Assembly (NCBI GenBank): GCA_003971905.1
Contig: RSEE01000007.1
Coordinates: forward strand, 496,001 to 560,000
DNA length: 64,000 bases
DNA from: Moniliella sp. 'wahieum'
Lineage: Eukaryota > Basidiomycota > Moniliellomycetes > Moniliellales > Moniliellaceae
Reading direction: 5' to 3'
Shown: positions 1 to 13,189 of the stretch, piece after piece
Position numbering within the stretch: position 1 is the first letter of the stretch
Layout: every line of letters begins with the position of its first letter
The notes under the pieces: model-generated
Told to the model about the DNA's origin: nothing
Databases searched by the model: none
Seen by the model: the letters and a program-made list of their open reading frames with translations, nothing else
Program-made: the position numbers and the translations under genes

Positions 1-378
1 GTAAGCTCAGATGGTGCCAAGGAGACCGTGAGCATACTGAGAAACGGGCAACACCTGCCGCAGCAACACCCTCAATGCCATCAACAGTACATTATAGAGG
101 GAGGGGCTGATGATCGTTTCTCTGCAACCCCCGAGGATGATGCATGCCGCTTATGCTCAACAAACTCTCGGAAAAGAACGTCACATCCCTTCAAGTCCAG
201 CGGTTTGGAGGTATCAGCTACTGGGAAAGAAGCGCCACTCCCCTTTGTTGGTCTATCCACGGGCCTGTTTTCCGAAGGGGCCGAATCTTTGTTGGAGGAT
301 CTCAAAATCCAACCCGTTCTGTCATCTTCCGATGGAGAGTCCTCCCATCCTCCGGCCCTCAACCCCCTGTGGTTTTAA
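1..378 (+). CDS. Possible 3' end of an unrecognised protein (partial)
   Basis: The first reading frame is open from the window edge to a stop at 376-378, giving about 125 residues with no stop. The tail is acidic and serine-rich (it contains GLFSEGAESLLEDLK and ends NPLWF). No domain is recognised. The opposite strand is also open over most of this stretch (81-362), so the coding strand is uncertain. The first bases, GTAAGC, could instead be an intron donor. If real, this is the C-terminus of a gene that starts left of the window. Confidence 0.25.
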   Translation, partial: VSSDGAKETVSILRNGQHLPQQHPQCHQQYIIEGGADDRFSATPEDDACRLCSTNSRKRTSHPFKSSGLEVSATGKEAPLPFVGLSTGLFSEGAESLLEDLKIQPVLSSSDGESSHPPALNPLWF

Positions 379-1280
379 AGTACCCACCCTCTCATTCTTC
401 AGCTTCTTCTTTCAAGAGAGAGTATCAGGAGTAAGTGTAACCACGACGGTTGAACACAAGTACGTTGTTATATACTGCCTATGAATATAATCACTGCTAC
501 GTTTTGATTGTCATATGTTGAAAACTGTGTGTGTTTTCTCGATGGGTCGACCCCAGGAGAGCCCTACTATGCCTTCTCCCGGTCTTTGTGCCAGCCTGTT
601 GATACGTTGATAGACCATTCGATGTCAGAGATCAGCCAAATTGCAGCAATACTTACTGAAGTGGCAACAACATATCAGAGCAACTTGTGGAGAAGAAAAC
701 AAAAAAATAAAAATGACCCCTACCGACGATTTGAACGGATGACCTTGAGGATACCAAGAGCTGGAATCTCACGCGCTACCGCTGCGCCAAGAGGCCTTCA
801 CATCGATCGTTATTACAAAAAGAACTTGTCTCATTGCTGTCCATCTCGGCCCTTCCCTGAAATCGGGCGTCTGCTGGAGCCGCTTGAGCAACATGTCTGG
901 TGAGTAGGAAAAAATATCTGGCCCAGCTCTGCTATAGGGTGACGAGAAAGAGTGTTCCCACACAATTCGCCTCCCTTCTGTCTGCCTCCGCGTTCGAAAT
1001 CAAACCAATGTGTTACCGGCCGAGCGCTTTCCGTATTATGTACCTGAATCCTGCACGCTAGTAGGCCTGGCCGAAAGGGGGATTGGGGGGGGGGGCAAAG
1101 CGTCCACGCGTCGCAGAGACAAGCTACAACATGAGCAACGAGTGAGAGTTGAGATAAACAGCCACGGAGGGCGAGATGGCCCAAACGAGCAGGAAAAGGG
1201 GTGCTTTGTTTTGTCCCTCTGATCAGACAATGGTACGATTGATGTGGGTGGTAGTAGCGAGGCAGAAACGCAGTCCAGCT
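379..1280. other. Intergenic, no supported gene
   Basis: Only overlapping short frames are seen on both strands, without a recognisable motif. There is a run of about ten G at 1085-1095. It separates the possible plus-strand tail on the left from the stop codon of the minus-strand gene at 1281, so it would hold two convergent 3' ends. Confidence 0.4.
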
Positions 1281-4200
1281 TCATAGGTCCAGTCCGATGC
1301 TGGCCACATACGTTTCCTGTGCCCGCACGCTCTCACCACACCGGGCCCGTGTGGCCTGGAGGTAATCCAGCAATGCAGGCAAAGCTTCAGGCCGAAGGGC
1401 CAGGTCGGTGCTGGGTTCAACAGCGCCCAGGCTCAGATCCAATCCCAGGTCCAAGCTTGCTTCCAGCGCCGAGGCCGCTTTGGCTTCCTGCATGCCCGCC
1501 GCCCCGGCCCCGGCACCAGCTGGGGAGGACACCACACGACGATACATGGCCGCCGGCGGGCTGAGCGGGATGTTCCGTCGCTCTTCCTTCCTCTTGGGCA
1601 GCGCAGAGGGTGGACCCACTCCCCCGCTGGCGTGGAGACTGAACGCTGCATTACCATGGCACCATGGGTGGGCGGGACAGCCAGGACCCTTGGGCCAACA
1701 GGCGGGGATAGGGCTAAGGGTAGGTTCGAGGTGGAGGTGGAGGTGACGCTCAAGGTGCTGGCGGTAGTGCGGACCGAGCCGGTCCATGCGGGGTCGAGGT
1801 CCGGCTCTCGGGAGGGTGCACCCGTGACGCGAACTGATGCAGTGGTGGGCGTGCGGGAGAGTGAAAGGAGGAGTGAAGTGTGGTGTGGGCGAGATGCCGA
1901 AGCTGAGGGGGAGCGGGACTGACGCGAATGGGTCCGAACCAGTCCGGGATGAGAAGAAGAAGCGGGGTCGGGATGGTGCGAAGGAGACATGGCATGCATG
2001 AGAGCAAGCAATCGGCGGCGCGTACTGTGGCAGGCCGGCGTAAGGTCTGGGGTGAGGGTATGTTGGCGGACGGCGAGGCGAGCATCCCACTGGCCCCATC
2101 ACCGATTACGGTAGCAGAGGGGACGGGTGGTACGGCCGGCATGGACAGGGGGCCTTGCCCTTACTTTTCCCTCCCTTGACTTTACCGATCCACATGGATT
2201 CTTGCTCTTTCCCCCCTTCGCGAGGGTTAGGTCGGCGCAGTCGGGATAGTGGATTGGCTGGGGTTGAGGTCGACGTGTGGGTAAAGGAGAGGGAAAGACG
2301 AGCTTGGGCGCGACGTTTGTCCAATCCCTTGGCGCGCGGGGTGGCCATGTCCAACTCCATCTCCTTGTCCCGCGCTTCCCCTTCCTCCTGCTCCTCCTCA
2401 TGCTTCGGGCCCCAGTCATTGCTTGTGCTCGTGCCCGTCCGCGTGCTCGAGGGCCGGACCCCACTCATTGAAATGGATTCCCGGGCCAAATCGGCCGACT
2501 GAGCACGCATGTGCGGCCTCCTCCGTCGCGGCTTAGTCGGAGTCAGTTCCCCGGCAACCAATGCGACCGTACCGAGCTCCCACTTCCGCCCCATTCCATG
2601 CGGGTAGACGAGGTTGAGAGCACCCGTTGCCGCAGTGACGCCCACGAGGAAGGGCGAGGACGACGGCGGGTCACAGATGACGGTTCCGATTCCAGTTCCG
2701 GATGTGCAGGAAACGGAGGCCCAGCAGGTACAGGGGCAGGCGCCCACGGTTGTGTCGTCGTCCTCGTCGGCGAGGCTGGTGGAGGTAGGGGTAGCGATGC
2801 CATGGGGCGCCGGGGTGACGGAGTGGGGGAGGGCAGGGCGGAGCTGGATCCGCTACTGGCTGTTGGAGGGGGAGGGGCGGGGCCGACCCAGGGGGTAAAA
2901 AGCGGGTCCCCGGGTGTGCTTGCAGCGGGGGTAAAGTAATCCTTGTGGTCGTCCGAAGTGAGAACGGAGGAGACAGAAGGGGAAGCGACCGCGTGCCTAG
3001 TCTGGACACATGAGCTGCGACGCGTCCGCGTCTGCGGTTCAACTCGCTCTCCGCCTCCTGAGGTCATCGCCATTCCCAGGCCCAGGCCTGCCAGCGACCC
3101 ACGGCGGGGACCCGTACCACTCGACCCACGACGCGGATCGGTCCCATGACCGCTACCGCTAGCACTCCCGCTGCCACTCCCGCTTGCAGGATGGAAGAGG
3201 GAGCGTCGTGATCCACCTCGTCCTGTGCCAAGAGTGCGAAGACGAGGGGACGTGTGGTGGAGCGGGCTAGATTGGTGCCACGGACCGTTGGCATCGGTAT
3301 TGGACAGACGAAGGTCGGTGGCCGAGGCGGCTGAGGCGGTTGAGCCGCGGGTCAGGCTGGAAGTAGGCGTTGGGGCGGATGCCTTTTCTTCCGTTGCTGG
3401 CACAGCCGGCAATTTGCTCGCATCGTCACCGGTCCGATGAGCGGGCGAGTACCACTCTGGCGTCCAGAATTGCAAGCCAGCGTGCTTCCGTCCACCGGCT
3501 CTAGGCGTAGTAACGGCGGATCCCTTAGAAGGAGAAGGCTCCACCTGGGCCGAATCCCGCTCTCCCCTCCTTTCCCCTTGTCCTACTTCCATGCCCTCGA
3601 GGGGCGGCAAACTCGGGATAGGGGGGGCGTCGGTGGCGGTGTTGGGGATCCACGGCTTCCAACTTGGTGGTTCACTGGGCGCAGCGCCGTCCAATTTTTT
3701 TCATTCCGCGCCCGGGGTGGAGAGGTGTGCCGGTGGGACTGAGACTTGCTTCCAACTGGACCTGGGACGTGAAAGAGTGGGAGAGGCGTTGGGCATGAAG
3801 AGAGGGAGGGGTATTATGAGAGAGCAGACGGTTGCGGACCGCACTGGCCGTGTTAGGCATAACATGACGTGGTCCTGGCGAAAGGGAAAGCGTCTTGAAT
3901 GCTCTCCAAGCATTGACGAACGGGGTGGAGACGCTCGAACGGCGCCGACTAGGTGTTGTAGGCTCTGCCATCGCCCCGGGGAAGGATGGGGTGAGGCAGG
4001 CCCATGGCGTGCGGGGGCAGGCTGAGAGTAACGGGGGCGGCGTACTAGACCCGAACGAAGGGTCCACAGGTTCTTGTCCCTGGTTCCACGCTGGTAACAG
4101 TGGGTGGAGGAGGCGGGGGGGTAGTCTACGGGGTGAGGGGGGGGAGAGAGAGAGCGGGTGAGGTGGTAAGTGGGAGGGGTGATCCGTGCCTTGTGTAGCG

Positions 4201-6254
4201 GCAAACGCGACGAGGCTGTGGAGATGGCACGGGATCGGCGTCCTGAGGCGGTGGCGCGACGCTGGGCTGAAGTTGGTGGGGGAGCATTCGGGTCGGGGTG
4301 GACACCCGACAAGAGCGCACTGAGGATTGCTCGGGTCCTGACGCTGGACAACGTCGAATAAGAGCCAGCAAGATGCGTAGAAGAAAACTGTGCTCCCCGG
4401 TGAAGCAGGATGTTGCGGATCCCGTTCGCAATGGAGCTCAGCCGAGCCATTCGTGGCTCTAGGCCGTAACGAGTCTCGTCTAGGCGTCAATCCTTCTACC
4501 CGGGTCCCAGGACTCTCATTAAACATGCGCAACTTCACATTGCTGAACCCAGGGTATGAGATGTCGTTCCACGTGAGCCCTGCCCTTTCCCAGGTCAGAG
4601 ATGGAGCCGGACGAAGATGTGCGGAACGGGGTGGGTTCTAATGCGCAGAGTCCTGCCGGGGCTGTTCTGGACGAGATGATGGGCGCCGGAGGCAGTAAGG
4701 GCGAGGGTTGGCTCACATGAACTGGTACGGGTAAGGGGACTGATATGGGTGCACCAACTACAGCACTGTGGCTGCTGTTGCTGCTTCCCTGGGGTTCGGG
4801 GGCTCCATCGGCCAAAGCAAGAAGGACAGCGGCACATCCCACCAACCTTGTCATCAGGAGGTGCACCAGGAACGCCACTTCGGGTACAATGGCAGCCAAG
4901 CGTACGTGTTTGTCATGGAGCTTCCTAAGTTCTGGAGAGCAGGCAAGAAAAAAGTGTTAGGAGATAGCGTCCTAAGGGCGAACAGGTATATGAAGGGAGA
5001 GAACGCACCAACGATGCCCAGCAGCAAATTGCTTGAAACATATTGTCAGTGCGCAAGCCAACCTGGGCGGCGCGAATGTGAGCGGGTATTGCAAGTCCGA
5101 GCTGGTGTGAGAGGAGGACGATGACGAGGAAGAAGATGATGTCGAAGCATATAATGGGCTGGGAAGATGGACCGACGAGCGTGACTGGGAGCAAAGTGTG
5201 GCGGCCTCTGGGAGTTGTGTTGTGGAGGCGAGGTATGAGCAGCACAACCTGGATGAGGGTGGGATCGAGATGGCGGGCTGGAAGGGACGGACGAGTTGGG
5301 AGGTATTTGGTGGGTGGGGAAGGAGAGTGAGTGATGGCGACGGCAACGAGGGAGAGGGGGTAGGGTAGATGGCAAAGGGCAAAGGCAAGGGTAGAGGATA
5401 TGGCGATGACGATGGGCATGTAAGGCGGAGAGCTGGCACCGGCACGCGGCCGAGGCAGAGTGGAATCCGTATCAGCCAAGCACCGGGAAGGATGGGGGTG
5501 GCCGTGCGACCGAGGTCGAGTTGTAGGGGGCAGCCGCTGCCGCTGCCGCCGCCGCCGCCGCAGCGCTCGAGGCCGAGAGCCAGGAAAGTCGGACGAGGTG
5601 CGGTGGTGGGCGGCAGGGATGGCATCGGGGGAAGGGGTGGCAAGGACGAGGGGCCGAGCATCGAACTCAAAGTCGGCGTCCCACTCGTCAGGGGTGTCAT
5701 GGACCAGGTTCAGGTTGCCGAGGTCGATGGCGGAGGAGCTGGGGTTTGCTGGGGGGCGCCATGGCTGCATGACCAGGGCCTGGTTAGGGAGCCGCCCACC
5801 GGGCCGTCGAGGGGGGCGTGAGGAGGGGCGAGGGGGGTCTGGTGGTCTGGTGGAGGCGGAGGAGGCGGAGGAGGCGGCGGGGGAAGCGGCGCATCCGGCG
5901 ATCTTCGAGGCTCTTCCCGCCCTCGAGCGCCTGCCGTGCTCCCTGCGTCGGCCAGTACACTGCCGCCGCTCCGTCCTCGCGCGTCCAGATCATGTCGGTG
6001 GCGCAGCTGACGTAAGCATCCCCACGCCTCTGTCCCGTGCCCCTGGTCTGTCTCACTGCTGCCGCTGGTGCCGGTGCGGCCCGTCGCGTCGCATCCATCT
6101 CGTCTTCGGCTGCCTTCTCCCCCCAAGGTCGCGCCTCGCCACCAAGGCCCGTTGCTGGGGACATCACGGCTGTGGGCACGATGCCGCCACTCCGCCCGAC
6201 GTGGCCCCGAGCACGGCCGGTGTGGCTTGGCGACGAGAGGTCGTCGACTGCCAT
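1281..6254 (-). CDS. Large low-complexity Ser/Pro/Arg-rich protein, unrecognised
   Basis: Long minus-strand frames overlap end to end from about 6254 to a stop at 1281, switching frame several times as in the other genes here. Plausible coding stretches are an N-terminal part with an acidic tryptophan motif, DEWDADFEF (about 5660-5700), a segment reading SRRRSSVSTPFVNAWRAF (about 3880-3960), a Ser/Gly-rich middle (2543-3694), a segment containing GVTAATGALNLVYPHG (about 2580-2640), and an Ala/Leu-rich C-terminus ending YVASIGLDL. It could be one protein of more than 1000 residues or two genes. The content suggests a disordered regulatory or scaffold protein. I considered Byr4/Bfa1 because of the WDADFE motif but found no supporting C-terminal motif. 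The start is unknown; 6254 is the left-most methionine of the chain. Confidence 0.4.
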
Positions 6255-8789
6255 ATATGTGGCGTTTTTAATTGAAAAAATATATAGGCGCCGCAGCTAT
6301 CCCCACTATTACTACACGAGACGATGACTATACTGGCCATCGACGGCAAAGTCACGAATCCCACAAATGGTCCCATCCACCCGACCAGATCAAGTGTCGG
6401 CGCCTAGACACTGGCAAACACGTTGTTTTCGTTAGCTGGTGATCCATGCCAAGACAGCGTTTATGTATCTGCGCCACAGCACCCATACCTGTGTGTTGCA
6501 TACTTTTTTGGTTATGATTGTTTGGGGTGTGTGGAACGTTTTGTTGACTATGCATCCCCACGGCAATTTGACCTTTCTCCGGGCGGCGAAGGGAAAGTCA
6601 TCCGAACAGCGTTCCCAGTTTGCCCCAGCGGATGTACTGGACACTGCGTCCGTCGATGCACTGGGTTCGAACACGGCTCATCTGGGGCGGGATAATGTTA
6701 GTCGATCTCAAAAGTTCGAAAGAATGTGGGACTCTCTTCCCTGTATACTGTGGAGAAGGGCAACCGAGTAGGATTCCCCATCGTATGCATCACACTCTTC
6801 TCCGCATGTCGCGGGGCGACCATTAAGTCGCCTTGCACAGCCATCTCTACTCCATTTTTACCGTCGCTCTCGCTTCTCGGCTTCTCTCCCTATATCATTA
6901 CTCGAGTTTTCTATGTTTCGCTGTCGTGACTCGGATTCTCGGTCTATCTACAAATCCCACAATCTTCTCTTCTTCGCTCGCGCTCGTCTAAAAATCCAAA
7001 ATACTGCCCATGGTTTCGACTCGGTTTCTCGCCTGGTCTGTCACCTCGTTCCTCTCGTGCTTTTGGTCCTTACTTCTTCCCCTTCATTCGTTTCCCTTTT
7101 TTGCTGTAGACCTGTTGATCTTTCCTTTGTTTCCCTTCTCTTCTATGAAACCTATCTGTTCTTAGATCCAATTGTGATGGCCCAAGCCACCCACCATTCT
7201 TTTCCCCTCACCCCCGTCTTCTATAGGCAAAAACTCCATTCTAGAAGAATTAACTGTTCGGCCAGTTCGCTTGCCCTACCTCGCCCATCGCAGCTCTCCG
7301 CCTTCTCACCCAGCCCCTAACGTGCAACCTCCTTGCAGACACTGCCTGGATCTGCCCGACGAACAGTAAGCACTAAAGCACTACTCGCGACCCTCCTACG
7401 TTCACACCAACAGTGTTCCTTGGAGTTTGTATATATGAAACGCGTTCAGTCCTCCGCGAGCATTGTCTTTGAGCCAGGGTGGGCTGTTAGCGCGGCATGC
7501 TCCACAGCACTTTGTCGCCCTGTCCGAGCTGCGCGCCTCCACAGTCACTAGTCACTCCAGACGGGCGTGCGGAATGTGTGTATGATGGTTCGTGCCGGCG
7601 GCGACGTTTTGGTTTTTAAACGCGTCGGTGCCGGTTGTGCCGATGATGCGGGTTGTTCCAGGGCAGGGTTCTGACAGGTTCTGATGGCAGGGGAGAGGAA
7701 AGCCTGGGCTCCCCACCATGCCGCCCGACTGTCGGGTTCCGATATGCTCTACGTTACACGGATCCTCCCGAGCCGCGCAAGTTCATTTTGTGATGGGAGG
7801 TGGCGGGCCGCATCACTGACAATACTACTCTTCAAGCTTCATCTTGCTTTATAGCATGAGGTTAGCGACCTGTGTGACCTGAACACATTGAGAATCTCGA
7901 TACCAAACAAGCTTGGATTGGCACTAGCTCCTCGATTATATTTAGTCCTATAGTTCAGAGCGTATTTGGCGCATGGTCTCCCTGTTGTGCCTCGATGCCT
8001 GTGGCATCCTCTTCACCATCAGGACGACCACTGCGTTTCCCCTTTCACGGTTTCTCTCGCCCGTTGCATCTAATCGCCCGGCTGGACTTTATTGCCTGAG
8101 CGTGCCTGAGGCCTCACCTGAGCGCCTAAGCGCTGAGGCTCAGCCGCTCACATCTCCACGTATTTCACTGTCACATGTCACACCGCTTGCTGTTTGGGTC
8201 ATTGTGGGTGTGCTTCTCAACGTTCAACACGTTCAACTGGCGAGTAAGGTATTGACGCGCGACGACCGCGAGCCTTGTTTGCTTGGTGATATATGTGAGA
8301 TAGACCGTAGTAACCGGTAACCTAGGAGGACTGTTGTCCCTTGGCTTCAACGCTGCAACTCTGGAACATCTAGTTGAGGCTGCTGAGGCGTTTGAGGCGC
8401 TGAGGCGAAAACATCTATTGCCACATGTTAACAGTACCTGAATGGCCTGGGTGGTGACCGGTGACCGGTGACCAGGGACATGTGAAATGCAGGTGGCAAC
8501 TTGGCGTGCGGCTACCGGTGAAACCACCGGTCATCGATTCATCGATCGTCGATCACCGATCGTCATGCGTCATGCGTCATGCATCAACGGCAATTCCAAG
8601 CACCGAATGTTGCATAGTCACCGGTCATTGATCTGATCGATGATCATATTGGATTTGGTCAACTACATAAGGCCCAAGGCCCTAAGCCTAAGGGCGTAAG
8701 GGGCCTCAGGCCTCAAGGCCTCAAGCCACCAACCCAGCTAGCTGCTACTGCTGCTACTGCAGGTTTTTCCGAAGATACTAATGGTCAGC

Positions 8790-8900
8790 TAGACACGAGC
8801 CACTGCTACTAGTCACTCAGTACTCACTATAGTCACTAGTCACTGTCATATGTCGCATGTCACTAGTCACTAGTCACTAGCCACTAGGTACTTTTAGTCA
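8790..8900. repeat. Cluster of GTCACTAGTCAC palindromic repeats
   Basis: The unit GTCACTA recurs in tandem, so that the palindromes GTCACTAGTCAC or CACTAGTG appear repeatedly within about 100 bp. Related clusters occur at 7547-7557, 9777-9895, 17120-17150, 24405-24420 and 30305-30332. The repeats are not inside any recognised gene. Confidence 0.7.
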
Positions 8901-9363
8901 CTGACAAGTCGCTATATATAAAGACAGACCCCTATGCTATTACAGGTTGAACGTGTTAGGGCGATGCCCCAATCACGCCATCCTGCGTGATAGACATCAC
9001 CCTTCTTATCCGCCCGGACGCTTCCTCAGCTCCCGGTGCCCTCGACAACACCCTTCTCATATCATAGTCTCATGTACCTCTCCCTCAGAACCACATCTCC
9101 TCCATTCTCCTTCTCGTTCAACTTGAACAGAGCGTTGAACTTGAACATTGAACGTGAATGTTGAACGTGGAGCGGTCGAGGCCTATTAAAGCCTAACCGG
9201 TAACCTTAGGCTATGCAACTGGGCAGGGACATCAACTTGAGACGATTGGAAGCGGGTGAAGTGGTCGGAAGGGAGGAGGATGCCTCAGGCCTCATATCTG
9301 ATCTCAGAGATCTCAGCGTTCAACGCGTTCAACAGATGTCAGAATCTATATTGTAACCGTATC

Positions 9364-9420
9364 ATTGACAGAGCTTAAGGCTGGGACAAAGAAACGCTGC
9401 GCCTGAACCGACCGTTCATC
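9364..9420. repeat. Dispersed repeat, copy A (partner at 33084)
   Basis: About 57 bp beginning TTGACAGAGCTTAAGGCTGG and continuing through GGGACAAAGAAACGCT to CCGTTCATC. It matches 33084-33142 in the same orientation with a few substitutions and small indels. Both copies have TTGAAC/GTTCAA-type words close upstream. The nature of the element is unknown. Confidence 0.75.
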
Positions 9421-10251
9421 GGAACCTATATTGCGAAATGCTCGGATGCATGATCGATGGTCAATGATATAATATATATAATGATAGATGGTCGAGGCAC
9501 CAACGCCTCAATGGTCTCAGGCCCAAATGAGAGTGGCGCAGTGGGGCGCTGTTCGTGCGGCGGACGCAGCGCAGGGCTCCACTGTACGTAATTGAGAAAC
9601 GCCACAGCGCCTGTCGGCTAAATGGGCACGGCAGCCCACGGCACCATCCGTCTAAGATCTAATAAGCTCACGAGCTTAACGTTTAACACGTTTAACAACG
9701 ATGTGGCGGCCGATTGCGGCCTATTGCGGCCCGAACAACAGAGTAGCCAGTGCTCACCCAGTCGAGTCGCTAGCGCCTGGTCACTAGGTCACTAGCACTA
9801 GTCACTGGCTAGTCCCTGGGAGCTAGGAACCAGTACCGAGTAAGCTGGTTCAACTAGTAGCTAGTCACTTGCCACTGGTCACTGGCTCTCTGCTACTGGC
9901 TCGTCGCTATCATACCACCCGTCACCGTCACCAGCCAAACACGCCAGTCAATATCAATATCAACGCCAATATCAAGCCAGAGCCAGCCCTGGCTGACCGG
10001 TGGTCATCGATCACACATCTGCCCCTTGTACGTACCCAAGCCAACCTCAGGCTTCAGGCCGGCCTCATCCATTGTCATCGATCATCCCTTCCACGTGTGA
10101 CGGCGATATGTGCTTGTGCGACACTGATATCGGTTGTTCTTCCCCACCAGTCCAGCATCCCTCTTCCTTCCTCGTCCCCCTCGCCCTTCCCCGCTACCGC
10201 CCGGGCCTTCCATCTCATCGCGCAGCCTGAGCGCACCGCCTACCTTTCTTC

Positions 10252-12419
10252 ATGTCGCCGTCCTCCACCAGTGTTGCCGCTCCGCCCCCTCCCCGCCCCG
10301 CACTCGGCCCATCCGCGCCTTCCAGCACACCGCTCCTCCATTACCATTGGCCTGCTCTCCTCTCACACCCGCCCCCGCCACCTCGCCCCAACAGACACAT
10401 GCGCTCCTCAGGCAGTCGTCGGACCATGGCCCGCTTCTGCCCGCCTCTCACCCCGCCCGGGCCCACGGCCAGCAACGGCAAGGAAGAGAAGAGGACAGTT
10501 TTGCCACCCATCTCCGATCCTGCCGCCCTTCCCATTCCCACACACACTGATCCGCCCGCTCTGCTGGGGGGTTTTGCAAGTCTGTGCCTCGCTCCGGACC
10601 GCGACATTGCGATGCTCGACGTGAACATCATGGACGACGCCTTACCGGATAACCCACCAGTCTGCCCCCTCCCCCAGCTTGCCTTTCACGTGCCCTCCGC
10701 CACCGCCCAATCCCGAGGAAGAAGATGCCAGTCCTTGGGTAGCTGAACAGGGAAGTGTTGCCTCTCCTTTATCCCACCACACTCTCCGTGCACGCTGCCA
10801 CCGCCCTCGCCTCCGCCCTCACCTCCCATGTCGACACGTTGTCAAGCCTCGGTCTCCCCCTCGATCCAGATGGATGGTGCATCAGTTCCTGGTGCTGGAG
10901 TCGGGCTTGGCTGCCTGGATGGTGGCCCATCCGTCGGAAAACCAGGCCTGGACCCTTTGTTTCCCGCTCTGCGACCCAGACGTGGCCGCTGCCCCGGTGG
11001 TCCTTGTCCACGCTCCATGGCCACGGACATTGCACCCTTTCTGTCAGCCTCACATGGCCACCTTGCGGTGGCTGGGGGCGCAGCAACCTGATCAATCTGT
11101 GTGTTTGACCAATACCGCCGCCTCTCCGCGCCGCGTGTCCCTGCCCCCAGCTGGAGGAGCGGGTGGACTGTCAGGGACCAAGCGCGCATTGCGTCTTTTG
11201 ACATCCGTCAGCAACACCCTCTCTTCCTGCGCACTTACCCCTACCGCCAGTCTCCCCATCAGCCTCAGTCCCCGCTCCAGCCGCAGCTCCAGCTTCAGCG
11301 TCGGCACTCATAATGCTCGCAACCCTCGTACCTCATCCACTTCTACCTTTGACAGCTCATCCGTCGCGTGGCTCTTCCCATTTGCATCTTCTTCCACACC
11401 ACGGCTGCACCCTCCACTACCCCTCACGAACAGAAACCGCGCCGAGACAAACTCAAGTCACGCTTTGGCCTGCGCAGACCCACGCTGAATCAGGCATGGC
11501 TTCCGAACTCTGCCATGCTTCGTACAGAGAGGCTGCGGAGAGCGGGTCGATCGACGCTGCGTCACCAATGACCCCGACCAGTCCGCCCATGGTACACGCC
11601 TTTTCTGCCCCCTGGACCCAACCCACGCGCCTTACATGCCCGGGGTCCCTCGAAGATGGACTGAAGAGTGTGAATGCGGTGGACTCCTCCTTCACGACTG
11701 CATGCCCGATCCGGCTGCCTCTCTCAATCCAGGCCGAAGGTGAAAGGGAAGGCAAGACAGGACAGTACAGTTGCGACAGTTCTTCCTCCCTGGGGGTAGA
11801 TAAGGACAACAAGGCCAATCCATCAGGGAAACCAGCATCTTCTGCTCCAGCTGCAACACTAGCGACGCTCCCCCCCCCCTTTTCTTGCACTCGTCAGAAA
11901 GCAGCGGGTCCCTGAACCATGACGTGGAGACGGAGGCAGAGACCGAACCAAGAACTGCTGAGCCGCTCCTGAGCTATAAAACCTCTCCCTCTGACCTGAC
12001 ACTACTCTCCCCCTGTGTCAGCACCAGCGAGGACCAAGGCGCAAACGCAGACCTAAGCGCAAGTGTACCCATACTCCCAACGCCAAACTCGAACTTGGAC
12101 GATGCCCCGTTCCGCATGATCCTCCCCTCGCTGCTGGGGGACGGTAGGTCGGTGCACATCTGCTTTAGTCTATTTGGGTCGTTGGAGGAGGACAGCGACA
12201 AAGTCGCGTTCCGCATTACTGCGCGCGAGAAGAAGAAATGGCCTTTCCGTGGTGCTGGGGGTGGGCGAGCGCGGGAAGCGGATCGTACTAGAGTTGTACC
12301 CGATGGCTGGAGCGCATGGGGGGCAGTCTGCCCCCAACTCCCGGTGCCAGTGCCCTCTGGGCCACCACTATTGTGTCGGCTGCGATGGTGTTGCCTTGGT
12401 GCTTAACTATGTCGCATGA
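10252..12419 (+). CDS. Unrecognised plus-strand protein, Pro/Ser-rich
   Basis: Overlapping plus-strand frames run from an ATG at 10252 to stops at 12406 and 12419. The N-terminal third is Pro/Ser-rich and includes ALLGGFASLCLAPDRD and AMLDVNIMDDALPDN. A later frame (about 10800-11490) includes FLVLESGLAAWMVAHPSE. The C-terminal part (about 12080-12240) reads like folded protein, with FRMILPSLLGDGRSVHICF and VAFRITAREKKKWPF, then changes frame to VLGVGERGKRIVLELYP. I recognise no family. Frame switches follow the pattern of the conserved genes nearby. The final frame is uncertain: one option ends at 12406, another at 12419, and a third would give a hydrophobic C-terminus. Start and exon structure are guesses. 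Confidence 0.4.
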
Positions 12420-13189
12420 TGTATTTGTATTTTCTCATCTGTCTTCCCTTTCCACACGTTCAACTCGCATCAAACAAACATGCAACAATCAGTCTTCTCA
12501 TGACAGAGTAGTTCGAGCAGCAGAGACGTCACTCGTCCTAGAGGCGAGAGCCCACATGCTACCTTTGCTCCCTCTTCCCTAGTAAGTCTCTTCGTCCATA
12601 CGGGCGGTCCCGCACATCAGGCGAAGAGAGGCAATTTTTAGCGTGCATCCGCAGTATAAAGAGGAGAACTAAAGAGGGAGGTACTAAGTAGTATATCAAA
12701 AGCAAACATTGTTCCTTCTTTCACAGTTTTGCTATAGTCCATAAAACCCTGGCATCAATGAGAGCAGAAGAGGGGGAGAGGAAGAGGTCTATCGCCGCAG
12801 GCAGAGTATAGCCCGATATAACAGAGGCAAGCATAGGCGGTATCATCCAGATCACAAGCCCGGCATACGGTAGAGGGGGGAACATGAACGATGGTACATT
12901 GAATGAACAAGAAGACAAACCATATTTAAACACGTAAGACAGAACAACAGAAAGGAGAAAAAGCAAAAAGATGGTGATGGTATAGAAGTAGGGAGGAGGG
13001 GAGGCGTGGTGGAAGAGTGTCCAGAGAGCAGGGAACAAGGCGCAGTTTGCTTCGCTATACGCCATCACTTTTGACGTTGAAGTTAGTTCACTGCTCGCGT
13101 CGCTCCGATTGAGCTGAGTTAAAACGCTTTGCCCACTCAGCTGCTACCGTCGCCGAAGGAGCGGTAAGGTAGAGTAAATCGTACGTGCG
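12420..13189. other. Convergent 3' intergenic region
   Basis: It lies between the 3' end of a plus-strand gene and the stop of the minus-strand RhoGEF gene at 13190. A minus-strand frame of 115 codons (12721-13068) encodes a hydrophobic peptide (FYTITIFLLFLLSVVLSYVF), but AT-rich 3' sequence easily gives such frames and no homologue is recognised. No other gene is seen. Confidence 0.4.

Larger units (their letters stand above)
6255..10251. other. Gene-poor region with pyrimidine tract and palindromic repeats
   Basis: About 4 kb without a convincing gene. The stretch 6830-7320 is CT-rich on the plus strand, like a fungal promoter or 5' leader; a possible start at 7177 leads only to a short frame. 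From about 7550 to 9930 the sequence is dominated by short self-complementary words in tandem or clusters: CACTAGTG-type, ACCGGT-type, CGATCG-type and GTTCAACGCGTTCAAC-type. No transposon ORF is visible. Confidence 0.5.

Noticed and set aside
1281-6254. Identification as a Byr4/Bfa1-type septation regulator
   Set aside because: Only the short DEWDADFEF motif points that way; I could not find the expected C-terminal motif, and such acidic motifs occur in unrelated proteins.
6660-6680. tRNA T-arm-like GGGTTCGAACACGG
   Set aside because: The stem does not pair and no acceptor or anticodon stem is found around it.
12721-13068. A 115-residue hydrophobic membrane protein on the minus strand
   Set aside because: It lies in AT-richer sequence between two convergent 3' ends, where hydrophobic frames arise by composition. 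No family features or splice signals support it.
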